A stretch of 64,000 nt of DNA from Spirogloea muscicola (Eukaryota > Streptophyta > Zygnematophyceae > Spirogloeales > Spirogloeaceae): assembly GCA_009602725.1 (NCBI GenBank), contig WELB01000025.1, forward strand, positions 477,530 through 541,529, written 5' to 3'. This document shows, in pieces, positions 11,641-22,899 of this stretch; position 1 is the first letter of the stretch, and the number at the start of each line of letters is the position of its first letter. The position numbers and the translations under genes are program-made. The notes below the pieces were generated by a model that did no database searches, had not been told where the DNA came from, and worked only from the letters and a program-made list of their open reading frames with translations.

Positions 11641-12470
11641 CTACGTGCTCCCACAAAAGGGCGATGGCTGTGCAAGAAGCAGCTCATCCGAAGGGGGCGA
11701 GGGCTGGGAACAGCCAGCTCACAAACGAATGAACAAGGGCTGTGAAGTAAGCTCTTCCAGAGGAGGCGAGGGCTGTGACACTGAGAAAGCAGCTCTTCCA
11801 ATCCACGGCAATGGCTTTGAAAAGTAAAGAGAAAAGCGCGCTGCCAAAATTGACAGCAGTGGCTTTGAGGGGCCAGCCCAAGGGAAAGGACGAGGTCTGG
11901 ACGGGCCGGATGGTGCAAAAAGCATGACACTGACTCCGGCCGGTGTATCGGGGTGGGCGTCCGTGCGGGTTGCGGTCAGCCTGATTGGTCAGCCTGACTT
12001 CAACGCAGCAGGCTCTCGAGCTGCAGCCTCTGGGCTGGCCTCTCACAGCCATTGCCGTAAGTTGGAAGAGCTTTACTCTCGCTCAGGTGTATTGCATGCG
12101 CATGTCAGTCTCGCTGCAGCGGTCATTGGCAGGCGCGTTGCATCTGCGTGCGGTCGCGCATTGGCTGCAGCCTCCGGCCTCCGGTCGGGGGACCTGCTAC
12201 ATGGAGACTAGTTCCTCTGACCTGCGGCTGCTCAACAGGGGTTACTGAGTGCCTCGTGGCCACTTGATTCACTGTGTGCTTCACAGGGAATCAAGTCTCA
12301 GTGCGTTCTCTGGCCCCTCCGAAGTTTCGTAAATCTATTTCTGGGCTGGCTCTCACAGCCATCGCCCTCTACTGGAAGCGTCTTTCTCCCGATTGGTCAG
12401 GAAAAAGTAGCTCTTTGTCAAGTAGTTCCTCTGACCTGCCGTTGCTTAATCCTGAGCACCCAGTGACGAC
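11641..12470 (+). mobile_element. Hairpin modules and a plus-strand retroelement ORF end
   Basis: Starts with three G-rich hairpin modules in reverse orientation (11,660-11,810). A plus-strand ORF remnant at about 12,035-12,247 reads 'VYCMRMSVSLQRSLAGALH' and ends 'SSDLRLLNRGY' before TGA (12,245-12,247), clearly the same C-terminus as at 49.6 and 50.8 kb. Hairpin modules GGGCTGGC(C)TCTCACAGCCAT at about 12,037 and 12,343 are in the plus orientation. This is a patchwork of short copies, not one intact element. Confidence 0.6.
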
Positions 12471-12519
12471 TTGATTCGCTGTGTGCTTTAGCGCCTTCTT
12501 GGCCCCTTCAAACTTTGTC

Positions 12520-13360
12520 CATACTGCTGGCCGATCACAGCCACCGCCCTCACTGGAAGAAAGTTCCTTCGAAGGGTTTCATCCGAAGGGCATTCATTTC
12601 GAAAAGCGGCTGCAAGACACATTTCCCTGCAGCGAGCTACTCAGACTTGATGTTGCTCACTCGCGGGTACTGAGCTTCCCACTGCATCGTCTTGTGTTTG
12701 TAGTGTAGTCATTTTCCGGCTCCTCTTTCTTTGGCTTTGGACATTGTCCATTCTTTTTGGGCTGGCTTTGCCAGCCCCTCTTTCTATGGGCGAGCACTTT
12801 CTTCTTTCTAGACATAAGAAGCAAGGCCAGCCAAAATGAAACAGCCCAAACAGAAAGAACATGCCCAAAAGGAACGCAAACGAGAAAAGAATGTACATGA
12901 GAGACTCTTCCAGTAGAGAAGGGCTCGCCCATTGAGGATAGGGGCTGGGAACAGCCAGAGAAAGCGCGGCCAAAATGACTGGAAGAAAAGAAGAGGCACT
13001 CCCCATGGGGGCAAGGGCTGTGAAAAGCCAGCCCGAAAAAGAGTTGACAAAGGTTCGAAGGGGCCAAAATGATGGAGGGGCCCTAAAAGGGTCCTTAGCA
13101 CTCCGACTCCTTCAGACCTTGTCCATTCTTTTGGGCTGGCCTCTCCCAGCCACCAGTTAATCTGGCCGCGCTTGCTCTCAAAAAGCAGCTACCGAGGGGC
13201 CTGAAGATGCTATGTCAGAACAGAAGAAAAGAAGAAGTGGCTCTCCCAATGGGGGCAAGGGCTGTGAGAAGCCAGCCCGAGAAGAAAAGGGATGTAAAAA
13301 TTACGAGGGCGACGGCTGTGATTGGCCAGCCCAGCAAAGAATATTCAACAAGGATTGCGG
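12520..13360 (+). mobile_element. Retroelement 3' terminus with tail, hairpin array and an 87-bp module
   Basis: 12,600-12,670 carries the end of the ORF ('LTRGY'-type codons, ACTCGCGGGTACTGA) and 12,670-12,790 the tail that closes with GGGCTGGCTTTGCCAGCCCC; this matches 2,286-2,440 in reverse. 12,930-13,360 holds further hairpins in both orientations. 13,092-13,178 is an 87-bp module identical base for base to the reverse complement of 45,102-45,188 and one base different from 44,607-44,693, indicating recent spread. Confidence 0.65.
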
Positions 13361-13480
13361 GGGCTCGGTGCCCCGTAGTCTGTAACCGGTGGGGGCAGCG
13401 TCGGGCGAGGGCGCCGCTCCAGGCCGGTTAACCGATCGGCCAGCCTGGCCCGCCCAGTTGCGCAACCTGCAGCTCCCCGG

Positions 13481-13514
13481 CCCCCCCCCCCCCCCNTCCC
13501 CCCCCCCCCCCCCC
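13481..13514 (+). repeat. Poly-C tract with an ambiguous base
   Basis: A run of C interrupted by one undetermined base at 13,496. Such homopolymers are prone to sequencing error, so the true length is unknown. Confidence 0.8.
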
Positions 13515-13539
13515 AAAGCTCTCACCTCACGAGCTCACT

Positions 13540-15505
13540 CCTTACCTCCACAGCCGGCGCCCTCTAAGATACCCACTTTCTTGTCTCCGGCAGTCCCCTC
13601 TCGCCTACTTCCAGCCCGTGGGCATGCTCCCGCGCCTGCAGCTGGGAAGCTAACGCCCGCACCTCCATCCCGCCGTGCCGCGCCCCCGTGCTCTCTTCTC
13701 TTGACGACGGGGAGTTGCTCGCTGTACGAGTGGGCCGGCGACTGCTTCTGTACCACACCATGTTGCAGCGTGAAGGTCAGAAGCGCGACTAGCTCTAGCT
13801 GCTGGCTCGACAAGGCATCATGCTGCTCCAGACTAGGCGGCCCTACCAATACAGCGTCTTGTTGCTGCGTTCACAGTCATGCACAGCAGTCACCGGCTGC
13901 TGTGCATCTCCACTATGTCACTTGTCACGAGGTTAGGTGTTTACTGTGCTTGTGCTGAGCTTACTTTCATTCTTTAAAGCAGAAGTGATGATGCACTGTA
14001 GCACCTTGACTGATCCCCAGGATCCAGTTGAGGCTTTGGGAGCTCACAAGCTGCACGTGCAGGCTTTGGATAGTCATATAGTACAATCTAGCGATGAGGT
14101 GGAGCATTCTTGTTGTGCTCCTACTTGCAGTATTTGCAAGTCGATTTGCTCATCCTGCAGAAGCAACTGGTATGGTTCGCAGCTGGTAACCTACCCTCTA
14201 TACAGTCTTGCTTTGGGACAGCTCTTGCATGTGAGGTCTCGCTGGATCTGGGTGACGTATCTAGTTCGCTGCTATGCACAGACTAGAAATAAGGCGAGCT
14301 GTACATCCAAAGATACGTACGTCACGTGGCCACATAGCTATACAGGCCGAATAATCCATCGTCCCAATTGGTGCACATGCGTATGTACTAACCATGAGCA
14401 AGACAAGGATGCCTACCCCCGTTTCATGCCTCATAACTTACTACATGGTTGTCCAAAATGCTCCCCACCAGGCAATGAGCCTGCCACTGTGGCAGCAGCT
14501 GTAGGTACCAGCAGAGTGGTCGAGGTCCCCGGACATTACGGGGGTTTGGCTTGCGAAGGGCTGAACATGACTGCTTGGTCGCCACTGGAAATCGCTGCTG
14601 CGTGTGCATACATGCGTAACCTCAAGAACATCACTGGGACAAGCCTGCGGCAGGCAGCGCCAACCTTTGGTGAGTGCGAGTGAGCAGCTCCTGACAGTCG
14701 AATCTTGGCGAGCCTTATCTTATGCGTAAGCAAGTGTGCTCCGCTGCAGATCTTGTCACTTCGATAGCCAACTTGTATGTGTTTGTGCATCATTAAGGCG
14801 CAGTATGTATAAACAGGGCTTGCGCCAGCAAATGGTGTTATCGAGGACCAGCTGTCACTGCATTGTTGCAGGCTGCACAACCAGTATGATACAAGTCATA
14901 CAGAAGACAGACAATCCGCCTATATTCTACCAAGATCCCATGTGGTGTCCAGGTCAATACTGCTGGTTGGCAACTTATCAGGTCTATTACATTTATATTG
15001 TTAACCACTGCTGGACTGCCAAGGCCAGGGTCATTTATTTAACATCCCAATATTTCCAGAACTTCTGGCCTTGGCAACCGCAACATGATGGACTTCACTC
15101 AATCGGTGGTAGCAAGCACCACTTCCGCTTCCAAATCGTGAGTGCCAGGACCATGCCCTTGAGCAATTAACGAGATGGAGTTTGATACCCTACTTGACCT
15201 GTACTTCGATTGCTGCTACTACCTGCACCAATGATATCACTTGGTCATACCTGCACTAGCAATCTACTCCGTAGACTAGTGCAAAAAGTTAGGAGTATAA
15301 GATGATGCTGCCATTGCTGATATGGAAACTGTATAGTCTGCAGCCAGGTAAAGGGCATGCGTTGCTGATAGGTCAAGAGTGGGTGGTCCGATATGCTACC
15401 AACTTTGGTCAAATTGCACGTGCTCCGTTTGACGGCTTCCCCTACGCCATTTGGCCTTCCAGTGTGGTATGGGCAGAGCAAGAGGACGGCGATGTAAGTC
15501 CCTGA
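13540..15505 (+). CDS. Unresolved multi-exon gene candidate
   Basis: I do not recognise this gene. Signs of coding: a frame ending at 13,775 reads 'LDDGELLAVRVGRRLLLYH' and meets a GT donor. An exon from 13,983 (after a pyrimidine-rich AG) reads 'TDPQDPVEALGAHKLHVQA' in matching phase. A segment at 14,131-14,169 reads 'YLQVDLLILQKQL' between AG and GT. Further AG-flanked segments occur at about 14,871-14,950, 15,058-15,139 and 15,382-15,492, the last two ending at good GTGAGT/GTAAGT donors. No domain is identifiable and the frames cannot be joined confidently, so boundaries are approximate. The neighbouring PPD6 gene is convergent. The whole may equally be a decayed gene. Confidence 0.25.
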
Positions 15506-16072
15506 TCTGCGCTTGCTGCCAATCCGCTCAAGCATGTCCAAATTGACTGCATACTGCTGAGAGTGACTTCAAGTATTCTCACAACCTGGCAAGTGATGGG
15601 ATTATCTTGCAGATCTTATTGTCTGACACTGGTATTCCTCGTCTACAGGCTTCATGACACTGGACTTGCTATTTGGCGCTTGGTGTATACAAGAAAATCT
15701 GGAATGTTTGAGTAGTGGGTTGCTTCAAAGCTAAGAGTTCAGCTTCACTCTACCACAACAACCTAAAGTGGGCAAGAGATACGCTATCATTTGGCAAGTC
15801 TTATGGAAACATCACAAAGATCACAAAGTGACACCACATGGCACCACATATATCTATGCTTATCATCATATCAGGTATGAGCCTGCACGATTCGAGGAGA
15901 AGGACCAGATAACAATGATGGAGTACCCACAATTCTTCAAGCATAGTTCCTCAGAAATACATGGCTCGTACCAGTCTTGCAGCCACAACTTGCAAACAAT
16001 GTGTAGCAGGGCCAGGAAGGCGGCCTTACGCTTAAGCTCAACTTGGAAGTCCTGAGATTTGGGAGAGATTCA

Positions 16073-17610
16073 TCAGACTGAAAAGGACTCAACAAGTTTG
16101 CGAAGCATCGCCTTGTTGGCAGACCACTGTGAGTCTGAGGCGCTGACCACCAGCAGAAGCACAACATTGCCCTTGGCAGTTGCTGCTGCCAGATTATGTG
16201 CACCAGATCTCGCATAAGGAGTCTCCAATGCATATGTGTAGTACTGCACAAAAGCGATACGCTACAACTCAGTCTGAGCAGATTAAAGAACTGACTTGAA
16301 GTATTGCAAGCAATTTGGCAGTCTAGGCCAGCAGGCTTTAATCCAGAGACGAGTATGACTGAGGCAGTTCTAGCTGTCAGGTACCTTGTAATCTAATAAG
16401 AGAGTGTCGAGCACTTACTGTTTGACCGTTGTTCTGCCGTATATTGGTCTCTACAACCTCCTCTGAGTCATAACTGTCACCGGTAACAAACGGACCCAGA
16501 GCAGAGATTATCTTCTCTGGGTCACCAATCTCCTCAATTGTTGAATTTGGCTTGTTCGTAAGTCGAACCATAGGAGAAGCTATCACCTGCAAAATATCTG
16601 TCCCATCGATGTGAGTGCGATAATATCCTCCATTGCATGTCAACTGGCCTATACAAGGACTACAATCGTGGTGTACAAGTGGGATGGCTAAGAACTGAGA
16701 GAGACAAGGACCGAATTTGGTGCACAGAGCTTCCTATGACATGCATAACCGGCTGGACTACAGAAGATTGAGGTGCAAGAGCACCACCTGCAGCATCCCT
16801 TGACTTGGGTCCTCAAACTTGACCTCTGTCCACGGCTCAGCACACTTGGGCTGGCAGTAGTTGCCAGACATGATGTTGGCAATGCGAGCTTCCTTCCAGG
16901 TCGGAGGCAGGTAGAATGTATAGGGAGACACATTGCCTGTGAGCGGTGGAATGGAAGCCTTGAAAAGACAGGTCAGGGGGATTGCAGCACCAGGACAGTC
17001 TGAATTCAAACAAAGAACAAACGAACGAAGGAGCGTCCTCCAGAAGCCCACAACGAAGACCCAAATCAGCTCTGACTGCTGCAGGAGCATTTGTGATTGC
17101 TTCAGAACGGCACGGACTGGTGAACTGACAAGCCAGGACTGCGAGTCCCCTGCAACGAGCAAGCGGGCTGTCCTGGATCAGCGCACCGGCTCTGAGGGCT
17201 GGCGTTGCCGTGGAAGCAGGCGTGAAGACGACGAAGCCGTCGTCGGAGGCCTTGGGCAAGTACTTGCCGACCTCCACAACTGCGGCAGATGCTTCGCCCC
17301 GACTGCCGACGCCGGAGGTCGCAGCGGCCAGGCATGCGCCCGCAGCAGCCAAGAAGGCTTGCCTCCGGGAGAGCTCCAGGCGGCCGCCCGCTTCAGCTTC
17401 ACTTGGCGACGTCCCGGCGGAGCCCCGGGGAGCGTCGGCAGCCAGGCACGCCAGTCGTGGCGAGCTGGGCTGCCCGGCGCCGTCCTGGCGGTGGCCGCCG
17501 GTCAGGCAGCTCGCCGGCGGCGGCGCGGCCGCGAGGCGCGGCGCCATGGTCTCCGTGAGCGACGAGCGGGCCGAGAGCGCGCAGCAGGCGCCGCTGGCCA
17601 GCGCCGCCAT
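16073..17610 (-). CDS. PPD6: Thylakoid-lumen PsbP-domain protein, PPD6 type
   Basis: Lumenal PsbP-fold protein of the PPD family; PPD6 is known as a disulfide-containing redox-linked lumen protein. Four exons with fully consistent phases: 17610-17187, 16936-16788, 16586-16419, 16243-16073, giving 303 residues and TGA at 16073-16075. The first about 75 residues are Ala/Ser/Arg-rich (chloroplast transit). 'LELSRRQAFLAAAGACLAA' then 'GEASA' is a twin-arginine lumen-targeting signal with an Ala-X-Ala cleavage site. The mature part holds 'LPPTWKEARIANIMSGNYC', the family Cys pair 'CQPKC', 'MVRLTNKPNSTIEEIGDPE', 'ALGPFVTGDSYDSEE' and the C-terminal 'YYTYALETPYA...SGAHNLAAATAKG' and 'QWSANKAMLRKLVESFSV'. 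Length is normal for the family. The start is the first ATG in a frame with a typical transit sequence. Confidence 0.95.
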
Positions 17611-17699
17611 GGCGGCAGCCGGGCGCGGGGCGCGGAGCCGAGGCGGGTGGCAGGGGACGTCTGCCTCGACGTGAGGACCAGCCGGGTTTGTCTGACGCC

Positions 17700-18500
17700 T
17701 CAGATGGCCAGCTTCTGGGCTTCACAGCCGTTGCCTTACGTTGGAAGAAAGTGGCTCTCCCAAATGGGGGCAAAGGATGTGAGCAGCTTTGGCAAAGCTT
17801 TTCCCGGATTGAAGCGTGCTAGCAACCCACCAGCAAGAGCTACGTGGCGCCACAGGCCACGGACTATGTCCGCAGGCCCACCTTCACGGAGGTGGCTGTC
17901 GGCTCGACGGACGCTTCACGGTGAGGTCAAGTTCTGGTTCTGTCTTGCCCTTACCGCCAGGGCGTGCCCGCCACAGAATCTCTTTTGGACCTCGTCATAC
18001 TTTCGTGGGCTGGCCCTTGCTCGCCCCTTAGATAGGAAGACTCTTCCAGTCAACTTAAAGTCCGAAGGGGCTGGACAGTGCTAATAAGTGAAGTAGCTTC
18101 GTCGAAGGGCCGAGGGCTGCAAAGGACTAGCTCACGAATGAAAGACAAGGCACAGAAGCAATAAAAAGGGACAGCCCTAATTTAGCTTGTCGCAGTAACA
18201 TGTGCACACTCGTAGGAACCGAAGTCCACCTTCAGCTGTGCTTTCGCCCTGTTAAATAAAGCGCCATCATATGAGGCTTCGCTATGTGTAGCCCAATCTT
18301 TGCACTACATTTTGCCTGAACAATATATTGGCTCTTGGCCTCGCCTCCTTTCACCTCCTTCTCCGCACTAACTTTTGCCTTAACAGTATACTGGCTTGAT
18401 GCGGCCTGCCTTCCATTTTGTGCGCACCGTGTGCCTTCTTCGTTTCCCTAAGTAGTTGTCCCTTCCTTTTGGGCTGGCCTTCCACAGCCACCGGCCCCCC
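17700..18500. repeat. Hairpin-module repeat cluster
   Basis: Includes modules at about 17,713 (CTGGGCTTCACAGCCGTTGCC then TTGGAAGAA), 18,009 (GGGCTGGCCCTTGCTCGCCCC) and 18,471 (GGGCTGGCCTTCCACAGCCACCG), all in the plus orientation. 18,230-18,450 contains two loosely repeated segments (compare CAATATATTGGCTC... and CAGTATACTGGCTT...). No gene supported. Confidence 0.5.
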
Positions 18501-19041
18501 TATAAGCCTGCTGCCTTCCTCTGCTTGGCCATTCTCTTGTCTGGGCGCCTAGCACAGCCCGTCCGTCTGAATGTCACTCCAGCTATTCGCTGGCGTTTTC
18601 TGGCTTTCATCTACTTCAACAAGGGAACCCCTTGGCTGCACTTCCTTCAACCTGAACTGGTCTCTGTAAGTTGGCCGCTTCCAGCTACTACGTTGCTCAT
18701 CCATCTCTCCTAAACACCGCCCCTGACATAGGCGACACATCGTCTTTCGATATGCTTCATGCACATAAGCTTGTGTGCTGGATTGCTAACATCCTCCAAG
18801 CTCGCCTCTTTCATTGCAAGCTTGCACAGACCTGCTGCCAAGGGTCGAAACGGCCAAGGCCACTGACCAATAAAGTGCGCAAGCCTTCTCGTTAGGCTAC
18901 AGCGTGCTTTGAGCAGCTTGCGTGCTCTTTGGCCCAATCTGTGTTCAGAGTTCTCATCAGACGTATGTTCCAAGACTTAATGTGGGTGCCTGTACTCGAT
19001 GGCAGTCCTTTAGGCAAGTCTTCAGGACATTCTATTGGCAC
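18501..19041. other. Intergenic, no gene seen
   Basis: Short frames only, no recognisable motif; lies 3' of the otubain gene. Confidence 0.35.
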
Positions 19042-21348
19042 TTAGCTTTCTCTTGGATACAGGATGTCATAGTGGCCTGGCCGATAAAGCAAGTGGACCA
19101 GTGGTTGCGAGCTTGTCGAGCAGCTTTGTCCTTCCTTCAGTAATGGAAGAAAATCGTGATGGTTGGTATCGGCCAAGTTCATACTTGTTCCTGTCGAGCT
19201 CCTGTCAAGATACTCAACCCGAACAGGGACCCCCAGAGCATCTGTAAGAGCAGTAATCTGCACGTGATCACTTTCTTCGCCCATGGGCTCAACCGAGCCT
19301 CGGCAGAACTGCACCAGAGTAAGTAACCATCCAGGATGCATGTAATAAGCACATCTGCAGGAGGATGCAAGATGGGTGAAACTGCAGGAGTACTACACTC
19401 CTGAGTCGGATTTTCATCTGAGATCAAGATAAATCGTATGACTTCATTGCTACTGGGAAAAGCCCCATCCAACACAAGGATGTTACATCAACTTTGTATA
19501 ACTCCATTCCACAAGAGTTTACTGACCTTCAGAACATCCATTCCAGTCAGGCCAAGGATGAAAGGCTCAAAAAATTCAGCTCGAGCCTGTATCTCACAGG
19601 ATGTCACAAAGCGTAGAAATATTACAACTGCCACGCCATATATTCACGTCAGACTACGTTGTGAGAGCTCATAAAGTTTGCCTGCCATGGCACAGACTTG
19701 ACATGCATGCCTGATGTAGAGAAAAACCACGGTAAAGTTCATAGAGCAGAGCCGGTAGTCCTGAAGAAGAAGAGTGATTCTTGGTAGCTTGGCTGAGACA
19801 TGGCATACACGTATGTAGAACTCATGGACTAGACCAATTACCGTAATTTGATATGGTCGGGTCCCGGCAGCGCTGCACCAGGTCATCAATGCTTGAAATG
19901 AAAGAAGAACACACCGTCAGTTGTTTGAGGCATCAGCGAGCTGTAAGAGATACACGGGCTATCCATCTCTTCAGAGGGACAAGCGGATAGCCTATGATAT
20001 CAGCAGTAACATTCGCGTGTATCGATCACCTTATGCTTGCCTCATCACCAGGAACAACTGCTTCAAGCTGCTCAACAAAAGTCTGCACGCGTGCAAATCA
20101 TTTGATCAGTGAAGCCAACCGGTCAAGCCATAGTTCATATGACCGTAAGCAGATAGAATCACTTCGAAATCTGAGCAGCCTAGTATCACCATACTGGCAT
20201 TCATCTCACTGCGAGGAAGTCTTCCCAAGTCAGCTCAGGATAGCCAGCCTTGACAAGAGAGTGCTTGCATTGCTCGAGAGCGTTGAGCATTCGGTCAACC
20301 TCCTCCTTGTCTTCTCGAATCAGAAGCTGCTCCTGCTTAGACAAAGAGTAGCGAAATTGCCTCAGCTGCTCCTCATAGCCAAGTAGTTTGCTGCATGAAG
20401 AGATTGTGGCCTGGATCATATGCACAACTGACTTTCCAGGAACCAATAGCCGCGAGAAGATACCAGGTATGAAAACATGAAACTTCTGAAAAAACAGTTG
20501 CCATCTCCACGAGCTCGTCGGAATGCACCATAAGACTTGCTCAAGCTCTGCACAAGTGATGTAAACAACATCTAGGATGTGAACAGTTGGACAACTGCGT
20601 AGCAACACACAGACTGATCCTCAGTTACGATGGCTGATTGCATTGCAGTCTGAGGATGGCGAAGGAAGCCTGCCAGAAGTGCTTCTACAGCCAGGTCTAC
20701 CACATATGGCAGACGAGCGAGAAATGCCAAGAGATGCTAGGGACTAACTTATGAATGACGTGGTTCAAGCACAGCCTCAAGCCAACAGGGAGATGCTTCA
20801 CCTCAATCTTGGTTCTGAAGATGGTTGTGCCAATTGCATACTCAGCCGCAAGAGCAGCAATGCCCTCCTGGGCAAGGCAGGAGTTTGAAGAACAATCTAA
20901 ACACACAACTGCTGCATGTGCTGGCATTCATAGCAGTTGAAGTCCACTGCATGGCTCCTTCTACTGAAAGAAGATATCTACGATGACCTGGCAAGCCAGG
21001 TCCAGCAAATGTAGAGCTTGTCACCTTGTCACCGACAAGCTCCGATTTTTGTGATACTGCTGCCTCTATGGCATTCTCTTGTGCTATAATGGAATCATCG
21101 GATGGCCGGCAATCTCCAGCTGAATCTATACAGGGGGTGCTGCAGCTGTCAACTTTGTGAGAGCACTCATCAATCGACAAGTTACGATCATAGATTCCCA
21201 TTAAGTGCTCCAACCTGCGTAACAAGAACACCAACGTAGACGCTGTCAGAATGTCATCCCTATGCTCAGGCGATCTGTGATCAAACAAATCTATCCTGCT
21301 GCTGAGATTGTGAGTTTCCAAGTCAGCCATGACCAAGCGTGAGTGCAC
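19042..21348 (-). CDS. OTUB1: Otubain (OTU-family deubiquitinase), multi-exon
   Basis: Cysteine protease of the C65 family that removes ubiquitin, with preference for Lys48 chains in characterised members. Exons on the minus strand: about 21348-21025, 20867-20802, 20547-20464, 20410-20210, 20082-20030, 19891-19842, 19627-19527, 19308-19042, with stop TAA at 19042-19044. Key blocks: 'GIAALAAEYAIGTTIFRTK', catalytic-Cys motif 'RARGDGNCFFRSFMFSYL', 'QCKHSLVKAGYPELTWEDF', 'FVEQLEAVVPGDEASI', 'VIFLRFVTSCEIQARAEFF', 'SVEPMGEESDHVQITAL', 'LGVPVRVEYLDRS' and catalytic-His motif 'LLYRPGHYDILY'. Cys and His of the triad are present. Phases agree for the internal exons. The N-terminal exon (two possible ATGs, 21348 and 21330) reads an unfamiliar sequence and its donor at about 21,025 is a weaker call. 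It may contain another intron near 21,215, where a TTACGCAG acceptor-like site occurs. Confidence 0.92.
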
Positions 21349-21900
21349 TACTTCGACTACATACGAGAGTCAGCTCAAGAAAGACGAGTCTGCCTGCTCA
21401 AGACAGCCATTTGCCGACCCCAACCATATCTTGCAAACAAGAGTCTCTATTCTGAAGTGAGCCAGCTTGGAATTGACACTGACGAGCGCGGTAAGTGAGC
21501 CTCCTGCTGGTCGGTGGTTTGCTGGCGCCCGCTCCTCAGTTGTCTTCAAGGCCAGCTGGCGTCGCTGGCCCAGGCAGGCTGGCTTGCTCGAGCGAGGGCT
21601 CCCTCAAAGCCGATTTCCGCTGCCGCAGCCCCGGCAGACTCCGCGCAGACTGGACGCAGGACCGCCCCGTGCCGGCGCTGGCGGCGCGCGTGGAGGCCGG
21701 CAGGCAGGCAGGCCAGCGTCTGGGGGGCCAGGAGCAGTTGGGGAATGTCGGACAGGAAAGAAGACTCGAAGAAGTGAGATCTTCCGAAGAAAAAAGTGCT
21801 TGACCCGAGAGAAGGAAGGATTCCGTGTATTTGAAACAAACGAAGGCCAAATGGGCAAGTACAAAGGCAAGCACATCTTGAGACCTACCTAACCTACAGA
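21349..21900. other. Intergenic, GC-rich patch, no gene supported
   Basis: The otubain 5' flank passes into a GC-rich patch (21,490-21,730) with overlapping frames on both strands and no recognisable motif. AT-richer repeat-like sequence follows. Confidence 0.3.
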
Positions 21901-21902
21901 AG

Positions 21903-22700
21903 TTGACCCGCTCAGTAACCACGGGTCAAAACCGAAAGGTCGCTAATCGATGCCTGAATACTAGATGGCAGATACGAAGCCCTTCTGCCACCAACTAGAG
22001 CTCGCCCAGCTTTCTGGTGCAAAGCATTAGCCTGAGCAAGCTGCAGATAGGCCGAAAGTCGTCGTCGCAAGAACGACAAATATGCAGCTGGCAAGCCCAC
22101 CTCAGCCGGGAACACATCTGCATGTCGTGTGTAGCATAGATTGGCTATTTATAAAAGGAGAGTAAGGAAACGAGAACCTAAGCAGCCAAAGATGTCGACT
22201 GCCGCTGGCAGGAGCTGATCACATAGGGGGTAAACGTAGTAAATCTGCAGCTTCCTTTGTTCAGCACTGCCCACTGCGTGGCCAGCGTGTCGATGCTGGA
22301 CCTTTACAGGCCTCCGTACTCACAACATCGACCAAGGCCCGTCGACCTCCACCAGGTTGCACGCCCACAATGTCAAGTGTGCGGCGATGATGACGTCCCT
22401 GGGCATTCGCGGTGATAGGCATGATATTGTGCACTTCCACGACCACACGGTACCCGGCGTCGCGCATCAAACCCGCCAGGGCATCACGGAGGAGGTTGTG
22501 CATGCCCACAACTTCTGGTCCAGTGGGGCGTCGCAGCATGTGAGTGGCGAGCTCAGCACCCTCTGCACGGAAGCCGCACTCACACTGGCGCACCCTAATC
22601 AAGCAGTTAGGTGGGAGGCCGAGGAAGAGTTGAAGCAACGTCCGAAAGGCCTCGGAGCTGATGCTGAAGGCGTTGGCTACAGCCAACGCCTTCAGCATTG
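21903..22700 (-). mobile_element. Retroelement ORF C-terminal fragment (Cys motif plus nuclease-like region)
   Basis: The minus frame 22698-22261 (145 codons) reads 'RVRQCECGFRAEGAELATH', then 'HNLLRDALAGLMRDAGY' and 'RRTLDIVGVQPGGGRRALV-DVV'. A Cys/His segment, an 'HN-lRDaLa' segment and an 'r-tLDiv...alvDVv' segment in this order are typical of the region downstream of the reverse transcriptase in some non-LTR elements, where a PD-(D/E)XK-like nuclease fold is suspected; no reverse transcriptase is seen here. The frame breaks at 22,261. 21,903-22,030 matches the stop region of the copies at 4.9 and 33.2 kb. 22,661-22,698 forms a near-perfect hairpin (18-bp arms, 2-base loop) at the frame's first codons. 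Confidence 0.55.
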
Positions 22701-22899
22701 TTGTGAGGTGATCCAGTCTGTGGCTCTAGGTGTGGCGAGGGAAGTAAGTCTTGCCAGGCTCCTTGGATTGTTGTGAATCTCTGGCAGCCTCCTCAACCTT
22801 CTGCGGCGCTCATCTTCCGCTCACCTTCCACTGCCGTAACCAGTGTGGATTGTGCCCCTCTATCAGAAGCTTGGGCGAGGGCGGAGAATGGCCTGAGGA

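Noticed and set aside
12640-13100. Proteins from frames such as 12,657-13,067 rich in Trp/Ala/Phe-Ser-Gln-Pro
   Set aside because: The same peptide pattern appears wherever the hairpin module occurs, in all frames, so it reflects the repeat and not a gene.
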